Positions 1 through 7,784 of a stretch of DNA of 15,033 bases are shown here, piece by piece. The stretch's first letter is position 1, and each line of letters opens with the position of its first letter. The position numbers were made by a program, and so were the translations under genes. Source of the DNA: UBA1546 sp049302185 (GTDB taxonomy: Bacteria; Nitrospirota; Thermodesulfovibrionia; Thermodesulfovibrionales; UBA1546); the NCBI GenBank assembly GCA_049302185.1, contig JBAQLV010000031.1, positions 1 through 15,033 on the forward strand, read 5' to 3'. Under the pieces are notes generated by a model. The model did not search any database. It was not told the DNA's origin and saw nothing but the letters and a program-made list of their open reading frames with translations.

Positions 1-53
1 GCTTCTTTTAAGATTGCTACGATCTGTGTTTCCGTGAATCTCGTCCTCTTCAT
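1..53 (-). CDS. IS3-family transposase OrfA, N-terminal 17 codons (partial)
   Basis: The minus strand from 53 reads MKRTRFTETQIVAILKE and then leaves the window. This is the hallmark opening of the OrfA (helix-turn-helix, IS2/IS3-type) subunit of IS3-family transposases, which binds the element's terminal repeats and is usually joined to the OrfB DDE catalytic part by frameshifting. AGGAGG seven bases upstream of the ATG supports the start. Only the first helix of the DNA-binding domain is visible, so whether the transposase is intact cannot be judged. Confidence 0.82.
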   Translation of the reverse strand, partial: MKRTRFTETQIVAILKE

Positions 54-127
54 TTAGAACCTCCTGACGGTTATTTTGCCAGAAAGCTCTACTTACAGAG
101 TGTCTGCTTTTAGGGGAAGCTTACGCA
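1..127 (-). mobile_element. End of an IS3-family insertion sequence (IS2-like)
   Basis: This is the left-over end of an insertion sequence that continues beyond the window start. Read on the minus strand, the putative tip at about 127 begins TGCGTAAGCTTCCCC and runs on to AGCAGACAC, resembling the CCCC...CAGACA pattern of IS2-subgroup ends. It is followed by a strong AGGAGG ribosome site and the start of an OrfA-type transposase. The tip lies exactly where a lipoprotein gene loses its expected continuation, which supports this boundary. The opposite end and the target duplication lie outside the window, so the exact limit is inferred. Confidence 0.7.
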
Positions 128-300
128 ACCCGGTGATATTCTAAAGATTTCAAATCCTCGTTTTCGTAAATTACTATTTCTTTGCTTAAACGACGACCTG
201 TTTCTTCATCTATTCTTATGACGGGTACAAGCGGACCCACGCATCCATACATCGTCATAACGAAACAGATCAAAATTATGGCTTGTATTAATTTGACCAT
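121..300 (-). pseudogene. Small lipoprotein gene truncated by the IS insertion
   Basis: The minus strand from the ATG at 298-300 encodes 59 residues. They begin with a short basic head (MVK), a hydrophobic stretch of about 15 residues and a lipobox-like MYGC with Cys20, followed by a polar segment (DEETGRRLSKEIVIY). This is a type II (lipoprotein) signal peptide, so the product would be lipid-anchored in the envelope. The last two codons and the stop (GCG TAA) come from the inserted IS end, so the native C-terminus is almost certainly missing. GAGGAT about 10 bases upstream serves as ribosome site. I do not recognise a function. Confidence 0.68.
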
Positions 301-484
301 ATAGCAAAATCCTCACTTAACAGATGTTATACCTATTGGGTATTTTATGGACTTATGGAATAAATATAGCATATCTTAGCGCAAAGAGAAAAGAAAGAAC
401 TTTAAAATCAACAACGTCTGTTATGTTATTATGTGACATTGCTTAAAGTTGGCATCGCTGCGGTTTTGCTGGGGGGGAGGGTGA

Positions 485-514
485 TTGACCCCTGATTTTT
501 GAATGGATTAGCAT
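485..514 (+). promoter_or_regulatory. Candidate sigma-70-type promoter for the pilD operon
   Basis: TTGACC at 485-490 is followed after 18 bases by TAGCAT at 509-514. Transcription would start near 521, leaving a leader that consists of little more than the AAGGAGG ribosome site at 521-527. The -10 matches consensus in only four positions, so this is tentative. Confidence 0.3.
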
Positions 515-532
515 TAAAGGGAAGGAGGTTTT

Positions 533-847
533 ATGTGGAAAAGGGTTAAAAATAATTTTGATGCAGGCATAGAAAGGATAAAATGGTTTTCATCTCTGTT
601 GTCTGAAAGAATGAAGATTGAATTTTCGGTTATCAAACTTGTAAGCGATAGAGATAAGAAGGAGAAAGAAAGGGCTGAAAAGCTGAGGCTTATAGGAGAG
701 CGTGTGTTTGAGATGAGGGAACAGCATGACAAAAACATATTGAAAGACAAGGTTATAGCAGGCTCTATAATCGAGATAGAGAAGCTTGATTCCGAGATTG
801 AAGATATAAAAAATAAGGTATCCGAGATAAGCAAGGTGGAAGGGTAG
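533..847 (+). CDS. Coiled-coil protein of unknown function
   Basis: The 104-residue product is highly charged and lacks a signal peptide or membrane segment. Residues 35-104 are rich in Lys and Glu with heptad-like spacing of Leu/Ile/Val (for example IEIEKLDSEIEDIKNKV), indicating a long coiled coil and probably a soluble self-associating protein. AAGGAGG five bases before the ATG makes the start firm. The stop lies nine bases before the pilD start, so the two are very likely co-transcribed, which hints at a role near the type IV pilus machinery without proving it. I do not recognise a named family. Confidence 0.75.
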   Translation: MWKRVKNNFDAGIERIKWFSSLLSERMKIEFSVIKLVSDRDKKEKERAEKLRLIGERVFEMREQHDKNILKDKVIAGSIIEIEKLDSEIEDIKNKVSEISKVEG

Positions 848-856
848 AGTTTAAAT

Positions 857-1636
857 ATGCACAGCCTGACTCTTTACGCCATAGTTTTTATTTTTGGTTC
901 TATTGTGGGTTCTTTCTTGAATGTCTGCATATACAGAATTCCGAGAGAGAAATCAATAATTATGCCTTCTTCATATTGCCCTTCATGCAATACCCCTGTA
1001 AAGATATGGGATAACATACCGATTATCAGCTATATAATGCTTGCAGGAAGATGCAGGGCATGCAAAGAAAATATATCTCTCAGATACCCTGTGGTTGAAG
1101 CCGTGAATGCATTGTTTTATGCTGCGGTTCTCTGGAGATTTGGAATGGGGTGGCACACATTATTTTATTTTGCATTTGTTTCTTCTCTGATAGTCATAAC
1201 ATTTATAGACCTCGATTTTCAGATAATACCTGACAGCATAACGCTGCCCGGCATCCTGATAGGACTGATTGCAGGCTCATTCCTGCTTCACGACCCGTTT
1301 TTTAGATGGACTCTGCTGGGATTTAAGGCTTCAATTATCGGCGCTGTGACAGGGTTTTGTCTTTTCTACTTGATTGCTGTCCTTAGCTGCGGAGGCATGG
1401 GCGGAGGCGACATAAAGATGATGGCAATGGCCGGTGCGCTGATGGGATGGAAATCTGTGCTGATGACAACCTTTCTCGGCAGTCTCTTTGGTTCGGTCTG
1501 GGGCATATTCCTAATGGCATTTAAGGGAAGAGGGAGAAAGAGCAAGATACCATTCGGTCCGTTCCTTGCAGCAGGCGCAATTATAACACTCTTTGCAGCG
1601 CAGGAGATTTTTTACTGGTATCTGAGGGGTAGATGA
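857..1636 (+). CDS. pilD: Prepilin peptidase / N-methyltransferase (type IV prepilin leader peptidase)
   Basis: This inner-membrane aspartic protease cuts the short leader from type IV prepilins and pseudopilins after Gly and, in the bifunctional form, methylates the new N-terminal residue. The 259-residue length is normal. Residues 8-90 form the N-terminal A24_N methylase-type domain with paired cysteines CPSC (41-44) and CRAC (66-69). The peptidase part has FIDLDFQIIPD (116-126) and GGGD (182-185), which supply the conserved aspartates (Asp118 or Asp120, and Asp185). About seven to eight hydrophobic segments cover the rest. It follows a coiled-coil gene by nine bases and its TGA overlaps the ATG of the kinase gene (ATGA), so translation is probably coupled. 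A possible, now broken, substrate gene is at 8199. Confidence 0.95.
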   Translation: MHSLTLYAIVFIFGSIVGSFLNVCIYRIPREKSIIMPSSYCPSCNTPVKIWDNIPIISYIMLAGRCRACKENISLRYPVVEAVNALFYAAVLWRFGMGWHTLFYFAFVSSLIVITFIDLDFQIIPDSITLPGILIGLIAGSFLLHDPFFRWTLLGFKASIIGAVTGFCLFYLIAVLSCGGMGGGDIKMMAMAGALMGWKSVLMTTFLGSLFGSVWGIFLMAFKGRGRKSKIPFGPFLAAGAIITLFAAQEIFYWYLRGR

Positions 1637-2877
1637 GCGCAGAAGCAGTATATTTGCCTCTGTTTATATTCCTGATTGTAATATTTATCTTTTTCTATCT
1701 CCTGAAGGCATTCCTGAAATTCAGCGGTGATAAGAAAAAAATGGAACAGAAGGATACTTCGCATGTAGGATTTGTCGTGGATACATTTCATGAGCTTGTC
1801 TCCAAGCTGAAAGAAAAGGAGAAAGAGCTTGAGGTGTTAAAGAAGCTCGCAGAGCAGAGGGCAGGGGATGTTGAAAGCTACAACAGGAATATTCTCCAGA
1901 GTGTGCCGAGCGGGGTAATAAGTTTTGACAGGGATTTAAGAATCAAGACCATGAACTCATCAGCGGAAAAGATTCTTGGCATAAAGGCAGAAGATGCAAT
2001 TGAAAGGAACTGCGAGGAACTTTTTAAAAACCCGGTAGCAAAACTCCTTAAAGAAGGAAAGCCCATTGAAAGAGGAGAGGTTCAGTACAAGTTATCTGAC
2101 GGCAGGGAACTGTGGCTCGGGCTTACATTTTCACCTTTGCGCGACAATGCGGGTAAAGAAATAGGCAACATACTTGTCTTTACCGACCTTACAGAGCTTA
2201 AGGCGCTTGAGTCTCAGGCGGAACTAAGGAAAAGGCTGTCAAGCCTCGGAGAGATGTCTGCGGGCATTGCACACGAACTCAGAAACCCCCTTGGAGTGAT
2301 TGCAGGCTATACAAAACTGCTCTCCAGAAAGGCTGACGCTGCGCTGATACCGACAGTTGAGGCAATCTCAAAGGAGATTGAGGTTATGGACAGGATTATT
2401 TCTGATTTTTTGTCATTTGCAAGGCCTGTTGAATTAACTCTCTCAAAAATCAATCTCAATGAAGTCATAAACAGTTGTGTGTCAAGCATCGCAGGTGTTA
2501 GCGGCCCCGATATTATCGGGGAGGTTCTTCTGGATATTGACAAGTCTGTTTTCATATCGGGCGATGAGATACTTCTGAGACAGGCATTCACAAACCTGAT
2601 TCAGAATGCCGCTGATGCGATGAAGGATGGAGGGAAGCTGAGTTTCGGATATGCAAAGACCGGCGGCTATGCAGAGATTACTGTATCTGATACAGGGCAT
2701 GGAATACCTGAGGGGATTAAAGACAAGATTTTTCTGCCGTTCTATACAACGAAGGAGAAGGGAACAGGACTTGGACTTGCAATAGTGCATAAGATAATTA
2801 CCTCTCATGCTGGCACAATCCATGTTGACAGTACAGGTTCGGGAACGACATTCAGGCTGAGACTGCCCTCAAACTAA
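1633..2877 (+). CDS. PAS-domain sensor histidine kinase (NtrB/PilS/AtoS type)
   Basis: The 414-residue protein has one N-terminal membrane segment (about 7-28), a linker coiled coil (50-78), a PAS domain (about 82-190), and a HisKA dimerisation domain with the H-box SAGIAHELRNPL and phospho-acceptor His214. An HATPase_c domain follows, with N-box NLIQNAADAM (321-330), G1 box DTGHGIP (353-359) and G2 box GTGLGLA (377-383). It should autophosphorylate and pass phosphate to a response regulator, commonly a sigma-54 activator for this kinase subtype. Its ATG overlaps the pilD stop, suggesting a PilS-like role in pilus control. That is inference, because no response regulator gene lies downstream: the next gene is the converging glnS, whose stop overlaps this one by four bases. 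Confidence 0.92.
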   Translation: MSAEAVYLPLFIFLIVIFIFFYLLKAFLKFSGDKKKMEQKDTSHVGFVVDTFHELVSKLKEKEKELEVLKKLAEQRAGDVESYNRNILQSVPSGVISFDRDLRIKTMNSSAEKILGIKAEDAIERNCEELFKNPVAKLLKEGKPIERGEVQYKLSDGRELWLGLTFSPLRDNAGKEIGNILVFTDLTELKALESQAELRKRLSSLGEMSAGIAHELRNPLGVIAGYTKLLSRKADAALIPTVEAISKEIEVMDRIISDFLSFARPVELTLSKINLNEVINSCVSSIAGVSGPDIIGEVLLDIDKSVFISGDEILLRQAFTNLIQNAADAMKDGGKLSFGYAKTGGYAEITVSDTGHGIPEGIKDKIFLPFYTTKEKGTGLGLAIVHKIITSHAGTIHVDSTGSGTTFRLRLPSN

Positions 2878-4556
2878 TTTTTTTTCTGAGCTTTTTCTAT
2901 TTTTGCCCAAGTGTCACGCAGGGTTACTGTCCTGTTGAATACAGGTTTTTCTTTCGTTGAATCACGGTCAACGCAGAAATAACCCATCCTCTCAAACTGA
3001 AATCTGTCACCGGTTTTTGCATTGGCAAGGCATGGTTCAACAAAGCATGACTTCAGCAGTTCTATCGATTTCGGGTTGATGTCTGTCTTAAAATCATTGC
3101 TCTCTTCGCCGGGAACAGGTTTTGTGAAAAGGTGGTCATAGAGCCGCACCTCTGCTTCAATTGCATGAGATGCAGAGACCCAGTGGAGTGTTGCCTTTAC
3201 TTTTCTTTTATCAGGAGAATCACCGCCGCGCGTTGCAGGGTCATAGGTGCAGTGGAGTTCTGTTACTTCTCCAGTAGTCTTATCTTTAATGACATCAACG
3301 CATGTTATGTAATACGCATATCTCAATCTCACCTCACTACGAGGCGCAAGACGGAAAAACTCTTTTGGAGGATTCTCCCTGAAATCATCTCTCTCAATAT
3401 AAAGGACACGCGAGAAAGGAACCTTTCTTGTGCCCATGCTCTCATCCTCGGGATTATTTATCGCCTCAAGTTCTTCAGTCTGATTTTCAGGGTAATTTGT
3501 TATCACAACCTTCAGAGGCTTTAAAACAGCCATAACACGCTGAGCACTTTTGTTCAGGTCTTCTCTTATGCAGTATTCAAGCAGAGCCATGTCAACAAGG
3601 CTGTCTCTTTTGGCAACGCCTATGCGCTTGCAAAAATTCCTTATCGCCTCAGGAGTGTAACCGCGTTTTCTCAGACCTGAGATTGTCGGCATCCTCGGAT
3701 CATCCCATCCATTTATATGTCCTTTTTGAACAAGCTGTATAAGTTTCCTCTTACTCAGGACTGTGTGGCTCAGGTTCAGGCGCGCAAACTCAATCTGCCG
3801 TGGATGATATACTCCAAGTTCATCAAGGAACCAATCATACAGAGGTTTGTGGTCTTCAAATTCAAGCGTGCAGATGGAGTGTGTTATGCCTTCTATAGAA
3901 TCAGAGAAACAATGAGCAAAATCGTACATGGGATAGATGCGCCATTTATTGCCTGTCCTGTGGTGTTCTGCATGCATTATCCTGTATATAACAGGGTCAC
4001 GCATATTTATATTCCCTGATTTCATATCAATCTTTGCCCGCAGGGTGCGTGAGCCGTCAGGGAACTCGCCTTTACGCATTTTCTCAAAGAGTTCAAGATT
4101 ATCGTCAACAGAACGATTGCGATATGGGCTTTCTTTGCCGGGTTCTGTGAGTGTTCCTCTGTATTTCCTTATCTCATCAGCGCTTAAGTCACAGACATAT
4201 GCCTTTCCTTTTTTAATCAACTCTACTGCAAATCCGTATAACTTCTCAAAGTAGTTTGATGCATAATATTCCCTGTCCTGCCAGTCAAATCCTAACCATT
4301 TAACATCCTCTTTTATTGATTCAACATATTCAACTTCTTCTTTTGTCGGGTTTGTGTCATCGAATCTGAGGTTGCAGAGACCCTTGAATTCTTTGGCTAT
4401 TCCGAAATTGAGGCATATTGATTTTGCATGGCCTATGTGAAGATAGCCGTTCGGCTCAGGAGGGAAGCGTGTGTGAACATGGCTGTCGTATTTCCCGTTC
4501 TTCAGGTCTTCCCTGATTATCTCTCTTATAAAATCAACAGGTTTTTCAGTATTCAT
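2874..4556 (-). CDS. glnS: Glutaminyl-tRNA synthetase
   Basis: This class I synthetase attaches glutamine to tRNA-Gln in the cytoplasm. The 560-residue length fits bacterial GlnRS. The ATP site shows FPPEPNGYLHIGH (HIGH at 40-43) and the KMSKS-equivalent VLSKR (266-270), which takes this form in GlnRS rather than GluRS. RFDDTNP (64-70) and a C-terminal anticodon-binding beta-barrel region (from about 335) agree. I prefer the ATG at 4556, one base after the gltX stop (TGA-T-ATG), over an upstream GTG at 4568. This is classic translational coupling, so glnS probably has no ribosome entry of its own. GlnRS is taxonomically patchy in bacteria, many of which use the GatCAB amidotransferase route for Gln-tRNA. 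Confidence 0.96.
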   Translation of the reverse strand: MNTEKPVDFIREIIREDLKNGKYDSHVHTRFPPEPNGYLHIGHAKSICLNFGIAKEFKGLCNLRFDDTNPTKEEVEYVESIKEDVKWLGFDWQDREYYASNYFEKLYGFAVELIKKGKAYVCDLSADEIRKYRGTLTEPGKESPYRNRSVDDNLELFEKMRKGEFPDGSRTLRAKIDMKSGNINMRDPVIYRIMHAEHHRTGNKWRIYPMYDFAHCFSDSIEGITHSICTLEFEDHKPLYDWFLDELGVYHPRQIEFARLNLSHTVLSKRKLIQLVQKGHINGWDDPRMPTISGLRKRGYTPEAIRNFCKRIGVAKRDSLVDMALLEYCIREDLNKSAQRVMAVLKPLKVVITNYPENQTEELEAINNPEDESMGTRKVPFSRVLYIERDDFRENPPKEFFRLAPRSEVRLRYAYYITCVDVIKDKTTGEVTELHCTYDPATRGGDSPDKRKVKATLHWVSASHAIEAEVRLYDHLFTKPVPGEESNDFKTDINPKSIELLKSCFVEPCLANAKTGDRFQFERMGYFCVDRDSTKEKPVFNRTVTLRDTWAKIEKAQKKN

Positions 4557-4557
4557 A

Positions 4558-5988
4558 TCAATTCTCACTCTCTATTGTCTTAATTGCTTTATCTAATCTC
4601 TTAATAGTCTTTTCCTTTCCAAGAACTTCAAGAACTTCAAATATGCCGGGGCTTTCTGTACCGCCGGTTATTGCAACTCTCACAGGCTGTGCAAGGTTCC
4701 CGAGTTTTATGCCATGCTTTTCGACTATTGCCTTAAAGATAGTTTCCAAGCTTGACGCTGAAAAATCAGATAAAGGTGTCAGGCTGTCTTTTAATTCACT
4801 TAATAAAGCGCGGCTTTTTTCATTAAGAAAGTTTGCCTTTGCCTTCTCGTTATATTCGACATCTTCTGCAATATAATAGCGCAGGGAACTTGCAAGCTCA
4901 ACCAATGTCTTTGCCCGCTCCTGAAGTGTTTTAATTGCCTTTGAAAGCCACTGTCTGTCTATATTCTGTCCTTTCTGGATGATGCCTGCATTTTCAAGAA
5001 AAGGCATCACCATATCTGCAAGCTCTTCAGGATTTGATTTAATAATATACTGGCTGTTGAGCCAGAGGAGCTTTTCAGGATTAAATACAGCAGACGATTT
5101 CCCCACGTTCTCAAATGAGAAATACTTTATCAACTCTTCCCTTGTAAATATCTCCTGATCTCCGTATGACCATCCGAGGCGCACAAGGTAATTTACCAGA
5201 GCATCAGGCAGATAACCCATATCTTTATAAGCCATTACAGATGTTGCTCCGTGCCTTTTTGAAAGCCTTGTCCTGTCAGCGCCGAGTATCATAGGCAGAT
5301 GTGCAAATAATGGAATCTCATGTCCGAGGGCTTTGTATATATGTATCTGTTTTGGCGTGTTATTCAGATGGTCGTCACCGCGGATGACATGCGTTATATC
5401 CATATCCACATCATCAACGACAACAGTGAAATTGTAAGTTGGAGTCCCATCCGAGCGCATTATGATAAGGTCATCAAGCTGATCATTTTCAAATACAACT
5501 TTCCCTCTTATCAGATCATCAACAACTGCCTGTCCTTCCTGAGGCATTTTAAACCGTATCGCTGGATTCTTTTCTTGAATCTTGAATCTTGAATCTTGAA
5601 TCTTTGTTAAATTTCTGCACCTTCCATCGTATTTTGGAGTTTTTCCCTGTGCTATTGCATCTTTTCTTCTCTGCTCAAGCTCTTCAGGCGTGCAGTAGCA
5701 GTAATATGCATTGCCTTCTTTCAGAAGTTTATCTACATAGTTTCTATATACATCAAATCTGTCTGTCTGCCTGAAAGGGCCTTCATCCCATTCGAGCCTG
5801 AGCCATTTCATGCCTTCAATGATTGTCTCTATATATTCATCTGTGGAGCGTGTTCTGTCAGTGTCTTCAATCCTCAGAATAAATTTGCCGTTATTGTGGC
5901 GCGCAAAAAGATAGTTAAAAAGAGCGGTCCTCGCTCCTCCAATATGCAGATGCCCTGTTGGACTCGGCGCAAAACGAACTCTGACCAT
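4558..5988 (-). CDS. gltX: Glutamyl-tRNA synthetase
   Basis: GltX charges tRNA-Glu. The 476 residues begin MVRVRFAPSPTG, with the HIGH-like HIGG at 15-18, LRIEDTD at 38-44 and KMSKS-like LSKRHG at 242-247; the C-terminal helical anticodon-binding domain follows. The longer frame reaching 6111 adds 41 residues unlike the family, and a GGAGG site stands ten bases before the ATG at 5988, so I take that start. A heptanucleotide tandem repeat is translated as part of residues 129-139, in the region after YDGRCR where the family is variable in length. The downstream glnS starts one base after the stop. With GlnRS encoded alongside, this GltX is probably discriminating, which is an inference. Confidence 0.96.
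   Translation of the reverse strand: MVRVRFAPSPTGHLHIGGARTALFNYLFARHNNGKFILRIEDTDRTRSTDEYIETIIEGMKWLRLEWDEGPFRQTDRFDVYRNYVDKLLKEGNAYYCYCTPEELEQRRKDAIAQGKTPKYDGRCRNLTKIQDSRFKIQEKNPAIRFKMPQEGQAVVDDLIRGKVVFENDQLDDLIIMRSDGTPTYNFTVVVDDVDMDITHVIRGDDHLNNTPKQIHIYKALGHEIPLFAHLPMILGADRTRLSKRHGATSVMAYKDMGYLPDALVNYLVRLGWSYGDQEIFTREELIKYFSFENVGKSSAVFNPEKLLWLNSQYIIKSNPEELADMVMPFLENAGIIQKGQNIDRQWLSKAIKTLQERAKTLVELASSLRYYIAEDVEYNEKAKANFLNEKSRALLSELKDSLTPLSDFSASSLETIFKAIVEKHGIKLGNLAQPVRVAITGGTESPGIFEVLEVLGKEKTIKRLDKAIKTIESEN
5574..5601 (-). repeat. Heptanucleotide tandem repeat inside gltX (ATTCAAG x4)
   Basis: Four perfect copies of CTTGAAT on the plus strand (ATTCAAG on the coding strand) plus a partial unit run through the gltX frame. 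Because 7 and 3 are coprime, the unit is read in all three phases and gives the seven-residue cycle KIQDSRF before restarting at KIQ. The copy number and flanks keep the frame open. Confidence 0.9.
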
Positions 5989-5998
5989 TAAAAAATAA

Positions 5999-6003
5999 CC
6001 TCC
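5999..6003 (-). promoter_or_regulatory. Ribosome binding site that sets the gltX start
   Basis: GGAGG on the minus strand stands ten bases before the ATG at 5988. No comparable site precedes the upstream in-frame start at 6111, so the shorter, family-like N-terminus is chosen. Confidence 0.7.
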
Positions 6004-6099
6004 GAAATTTAGTCTGAGATATAGAATATAACAGATTTCAATCTGAAAATGCAGTCTAATCGGTAGTGAGAGATTAAATTTTGTAAGGAGGTTGTGGCT

Positions 6100-6273
6100 G
6101 GATTGAGGCAAGATTCACGGGTCTGTCAGAATAGGGGCTGAAGACTCCACAGGGTGGAGCGGATAGCCACTCTGAGAACTTGCAAAAGCCGAACTATATA
6201 GCACTAACAACTGAACTTTTACAGGGTAGTTTAATATTGCCGAGAGACAGATACGGCCTCCTTGATTCGTGAA
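6100..6273. other. Fold-prone intergenic region, possible structured RNA
   Basis: The gap between tilS and gltX contains paired segments far apart. TCTGTC (6122-6127) can pair with GACAGA (6246-6251), and GAGGC (6105-6109) with GCCTC (6256-6260), closing the whole region. Inside, CTCCAC-AGG-GTGGAG (centred near 6151) forms a six-pair hairpin flanked by GGCT/AGCC. AAAAG (6184-6188) with CTTTT (6216-6220) and GAACTA (6191-6196) with TAGTTT (6227-6232) would interlock like a pseudoknot. The palindromic geometry means either strand could be the RNA; tilS to gltX read-through would transcribe the minus strand. I cannot match it to 6S, tmRNA, SRP RNA, RNase P or a named riboswitch. Confidence 0.35.
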
Positions 6274-6295
6274 ATATACATGAAAATATTTGTTT

Positions 6296-7672
6296 TCAGC
6301 GTAATGGTTTTATCTCAAGCAGCGCTATCTTTTTAGTCTCAGCAGTAACCTTAAATCTCTCATCTGCCCTGTATCCTGTAATCCAGACAATATCCTCTCC
6401 CGAAAGAACTATTGGTACTGAATCGCGCTCATCTCTCGGAATCTTTTCATCCACAAAATAATCCTGTAATTTTTTCTTTTTGCCGAAACCCGCAGGATAA
6501 AAGAAGTCTCCTGCCTTTCTTGCCCTTACACCCAAAGGCAGTTTTATCCTCTCAGCGTCAATTATGACTCTGGATTTTCCGTCGCAAGAAATCTCTGCGC
6601 TGTCAGCAAATGAAGACTTTATCAGGATACCGGACTCTTTCAATACAAGCTCTTCAGGCACGTTAAGGCTGTATGCGCCGAGCTTTGAAGGCTGCTCTGA
6701 TGTGAGTATTAATGTCGCATAACCTTTAATGACCCTTATGCCTTTAGGAAGATAAATCCTGTCGCCAGAGTTTCCTCTTTTTACAAGCTCTATAATGTCC
6801 TCAATGTGAACAAAGCCGATTCCCCTTAACCCTTTTACTGCATCCATCGCCCTTCTTAAGACCCTTCTCAGAATTGCCCTGTCCATTGTTTCCAATGGAA
6901 CGAGAAAGAGTTCAATTGTCCTGTCTGTTTTTTTAGGAATCAGTTTCATTAAAGTCTTTGTGACAATAAGTTCAAGATAATTGTCTTCTTCTCTGATAAT
7001 TTCGCTTGTTCTGCTTATTGTCCTTATAAGTTCAGGATTCTGGCGTTTGAATTCAGGCATAACAGCAAGTCTCAGCCAATTCCTGAAATAATCCTTTTTG
7101 AGATTCGATGAGTCAACAATAAAAGACTGCGATATACCGTCAAGAAATTCTTCTATATCTTTTCTTTCAATCTCAATAAGCGGCCTTATGATTTTCCCTC
7201 TTACAGGTGGAATGCCTGAAAGCCCTTTCTGTCCTGCGCCTCTTAGAATTCTCATGAAGAATGTCTCTGCCTGATCATCTGCATTGTGCGCAAGCGCAAT
7301 CCTGTTTGAGCCTATTTCAAGAGCAACATCTTCAAACATTTTATATCTCAGTTCCCTTGCCGCCTCTTGCTTGTTCAACCCATACTCTTTGGCATAAGAC
7401 TTTACATCAACAGATTTAGTGATAAACGGCACACCGAGATTTTCGCAGAGGGTTTTGCAGAACTCTATTTCAACAGGAATTTCGTCAGGCCTTAAGCCGT
7501 GGTCAATGTATATGGCATGAAGCGAAAGCTTATATCCATCCTTTAAATTATTCAGCGCATGGAGAAGGCATACAGAGTCAGGACCTCCTGAAAGACCGAT
7601 TAAAACCCTGTCTTTTTCAAAGAGCATTGAATGTTTTTTTATCGCTGTATTTACCTGTCCAAGCAAATCCAT
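6296..7672 (-). CDS. tilS: tRNA(Ile)-lysidine synthetase
   Basis: TilS uses ATP and lysine to convert the wobble cytidine of the CAU-anticodon tRNA-Ile to lysidine, so that it is charged with isoleucine and reads AUA codons. The protein is essential in most bacteria. The 458 residues show the N-type PP-loop SGGPDS (28-33), AIYIDHGLRPDE and HNADDQAETFFMRILRGAG, all typical of the catalytic domain. The substrate-binding middle region and the C-terminal TilS_C domain (GVRARKAGDFFYPAGFGKKK, ending in WITGYRADERFK) follow, so it is the long form. The ribosome site upstream of the ATG is weak. It lies 307 bases upstream of gltX on the same strand. Confidence 0.95.
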   Translation of the reverse strand: MDLLGQVNTAIKKHSMLFEKDRVLIGLSGGPDSVCLLHALNNLKDGYKLSLHAIYIDHGLRPDEIPVEIEFCKTLCENLGVPFITKSVDVKSYAKEYGLNKQEAARELRYKMFEDVALEIGSNRIALAHNADDQAETFFMRILRGAGQKGLSGIPPVRGKIIRPLIEIERKDIEEFLDGISQSFIVDSSNLKKDYFRNWLRLAVMPEFKRQNPELIRTISRTSEIIREEDNYLELIVTKTLMKLIPKKTDRTIELFLVPLETMDRAILRRVLRRAMDAVKGLRGIGFVHIEDIIELVKRGNSGDRIYLPKGIRVIKGYATLILTSEQPSKLGAYSLNVPEELVLKESGILIKSSFADSAEISCDGKSRVIIDAERIKLPLGVRARKAGDFFYPAGFGKKKKLQDYFVDEKIPRDERDSVPIVLSGEDIVWITGYRADERFKVTAETKKIALLEIKPLR

Positions 7673-7742
7673 TTGTATTTAACTCTAAGGATTAGCAAGC
7701 GAAGATGTCAATAGTTTTAGACGTGAGATGCACGAATACTTT

Positions 7743-7751
7743 TGCTATAGT
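7743..7751 (+). promoter_or_regulatory. Candidate extended -10 promoter
   Basis: TTGCTATAGT contains the extended -10 form TGN-TATAGT, with the hexamer at 7746-7751. It sits about 34 bases before the ATG at 7785. No good -35 is present at the right distance, which extended -10 promoters can tolerate. Confidence 0.3.
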
Positions 7752-7784
7752 AAGTTAGTATAAGGCAAGGATAGGAGTTAATGA

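Noticed and set aside
438..462. Sigma-54 promoter before the pilD operon (TTGGCAT...TTTTGCTG)
   Set aside because: The GG to GC spacing is 15 bases, not the required ten.
514..834. Minus-strand frame opposite the coiled-coil gene, and the many other frames opposite glnS, gltX, tilS, alaC and hom
   Set aside because: They lack ribosome sites and family-like sequence and mirror the codon bias of the real genes on the other strand.
5989..6111. 41-residue N-terminal extension of GltX
   Set aside because: It is unlike any GltX N-terminus, and a good ribosome site precedes the internal ATG at 5988.
6100..6273. 6S RNA, tmRNA or SRP RNA in the tilS-gltX gap
   Set aside because: No family-specific conserved segments were found (no tmRNA tag frame or tRNA-like ends, no SRP loop); the internal hairpin layout does not fit 6S. 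Kept only as an unnamed structured region.
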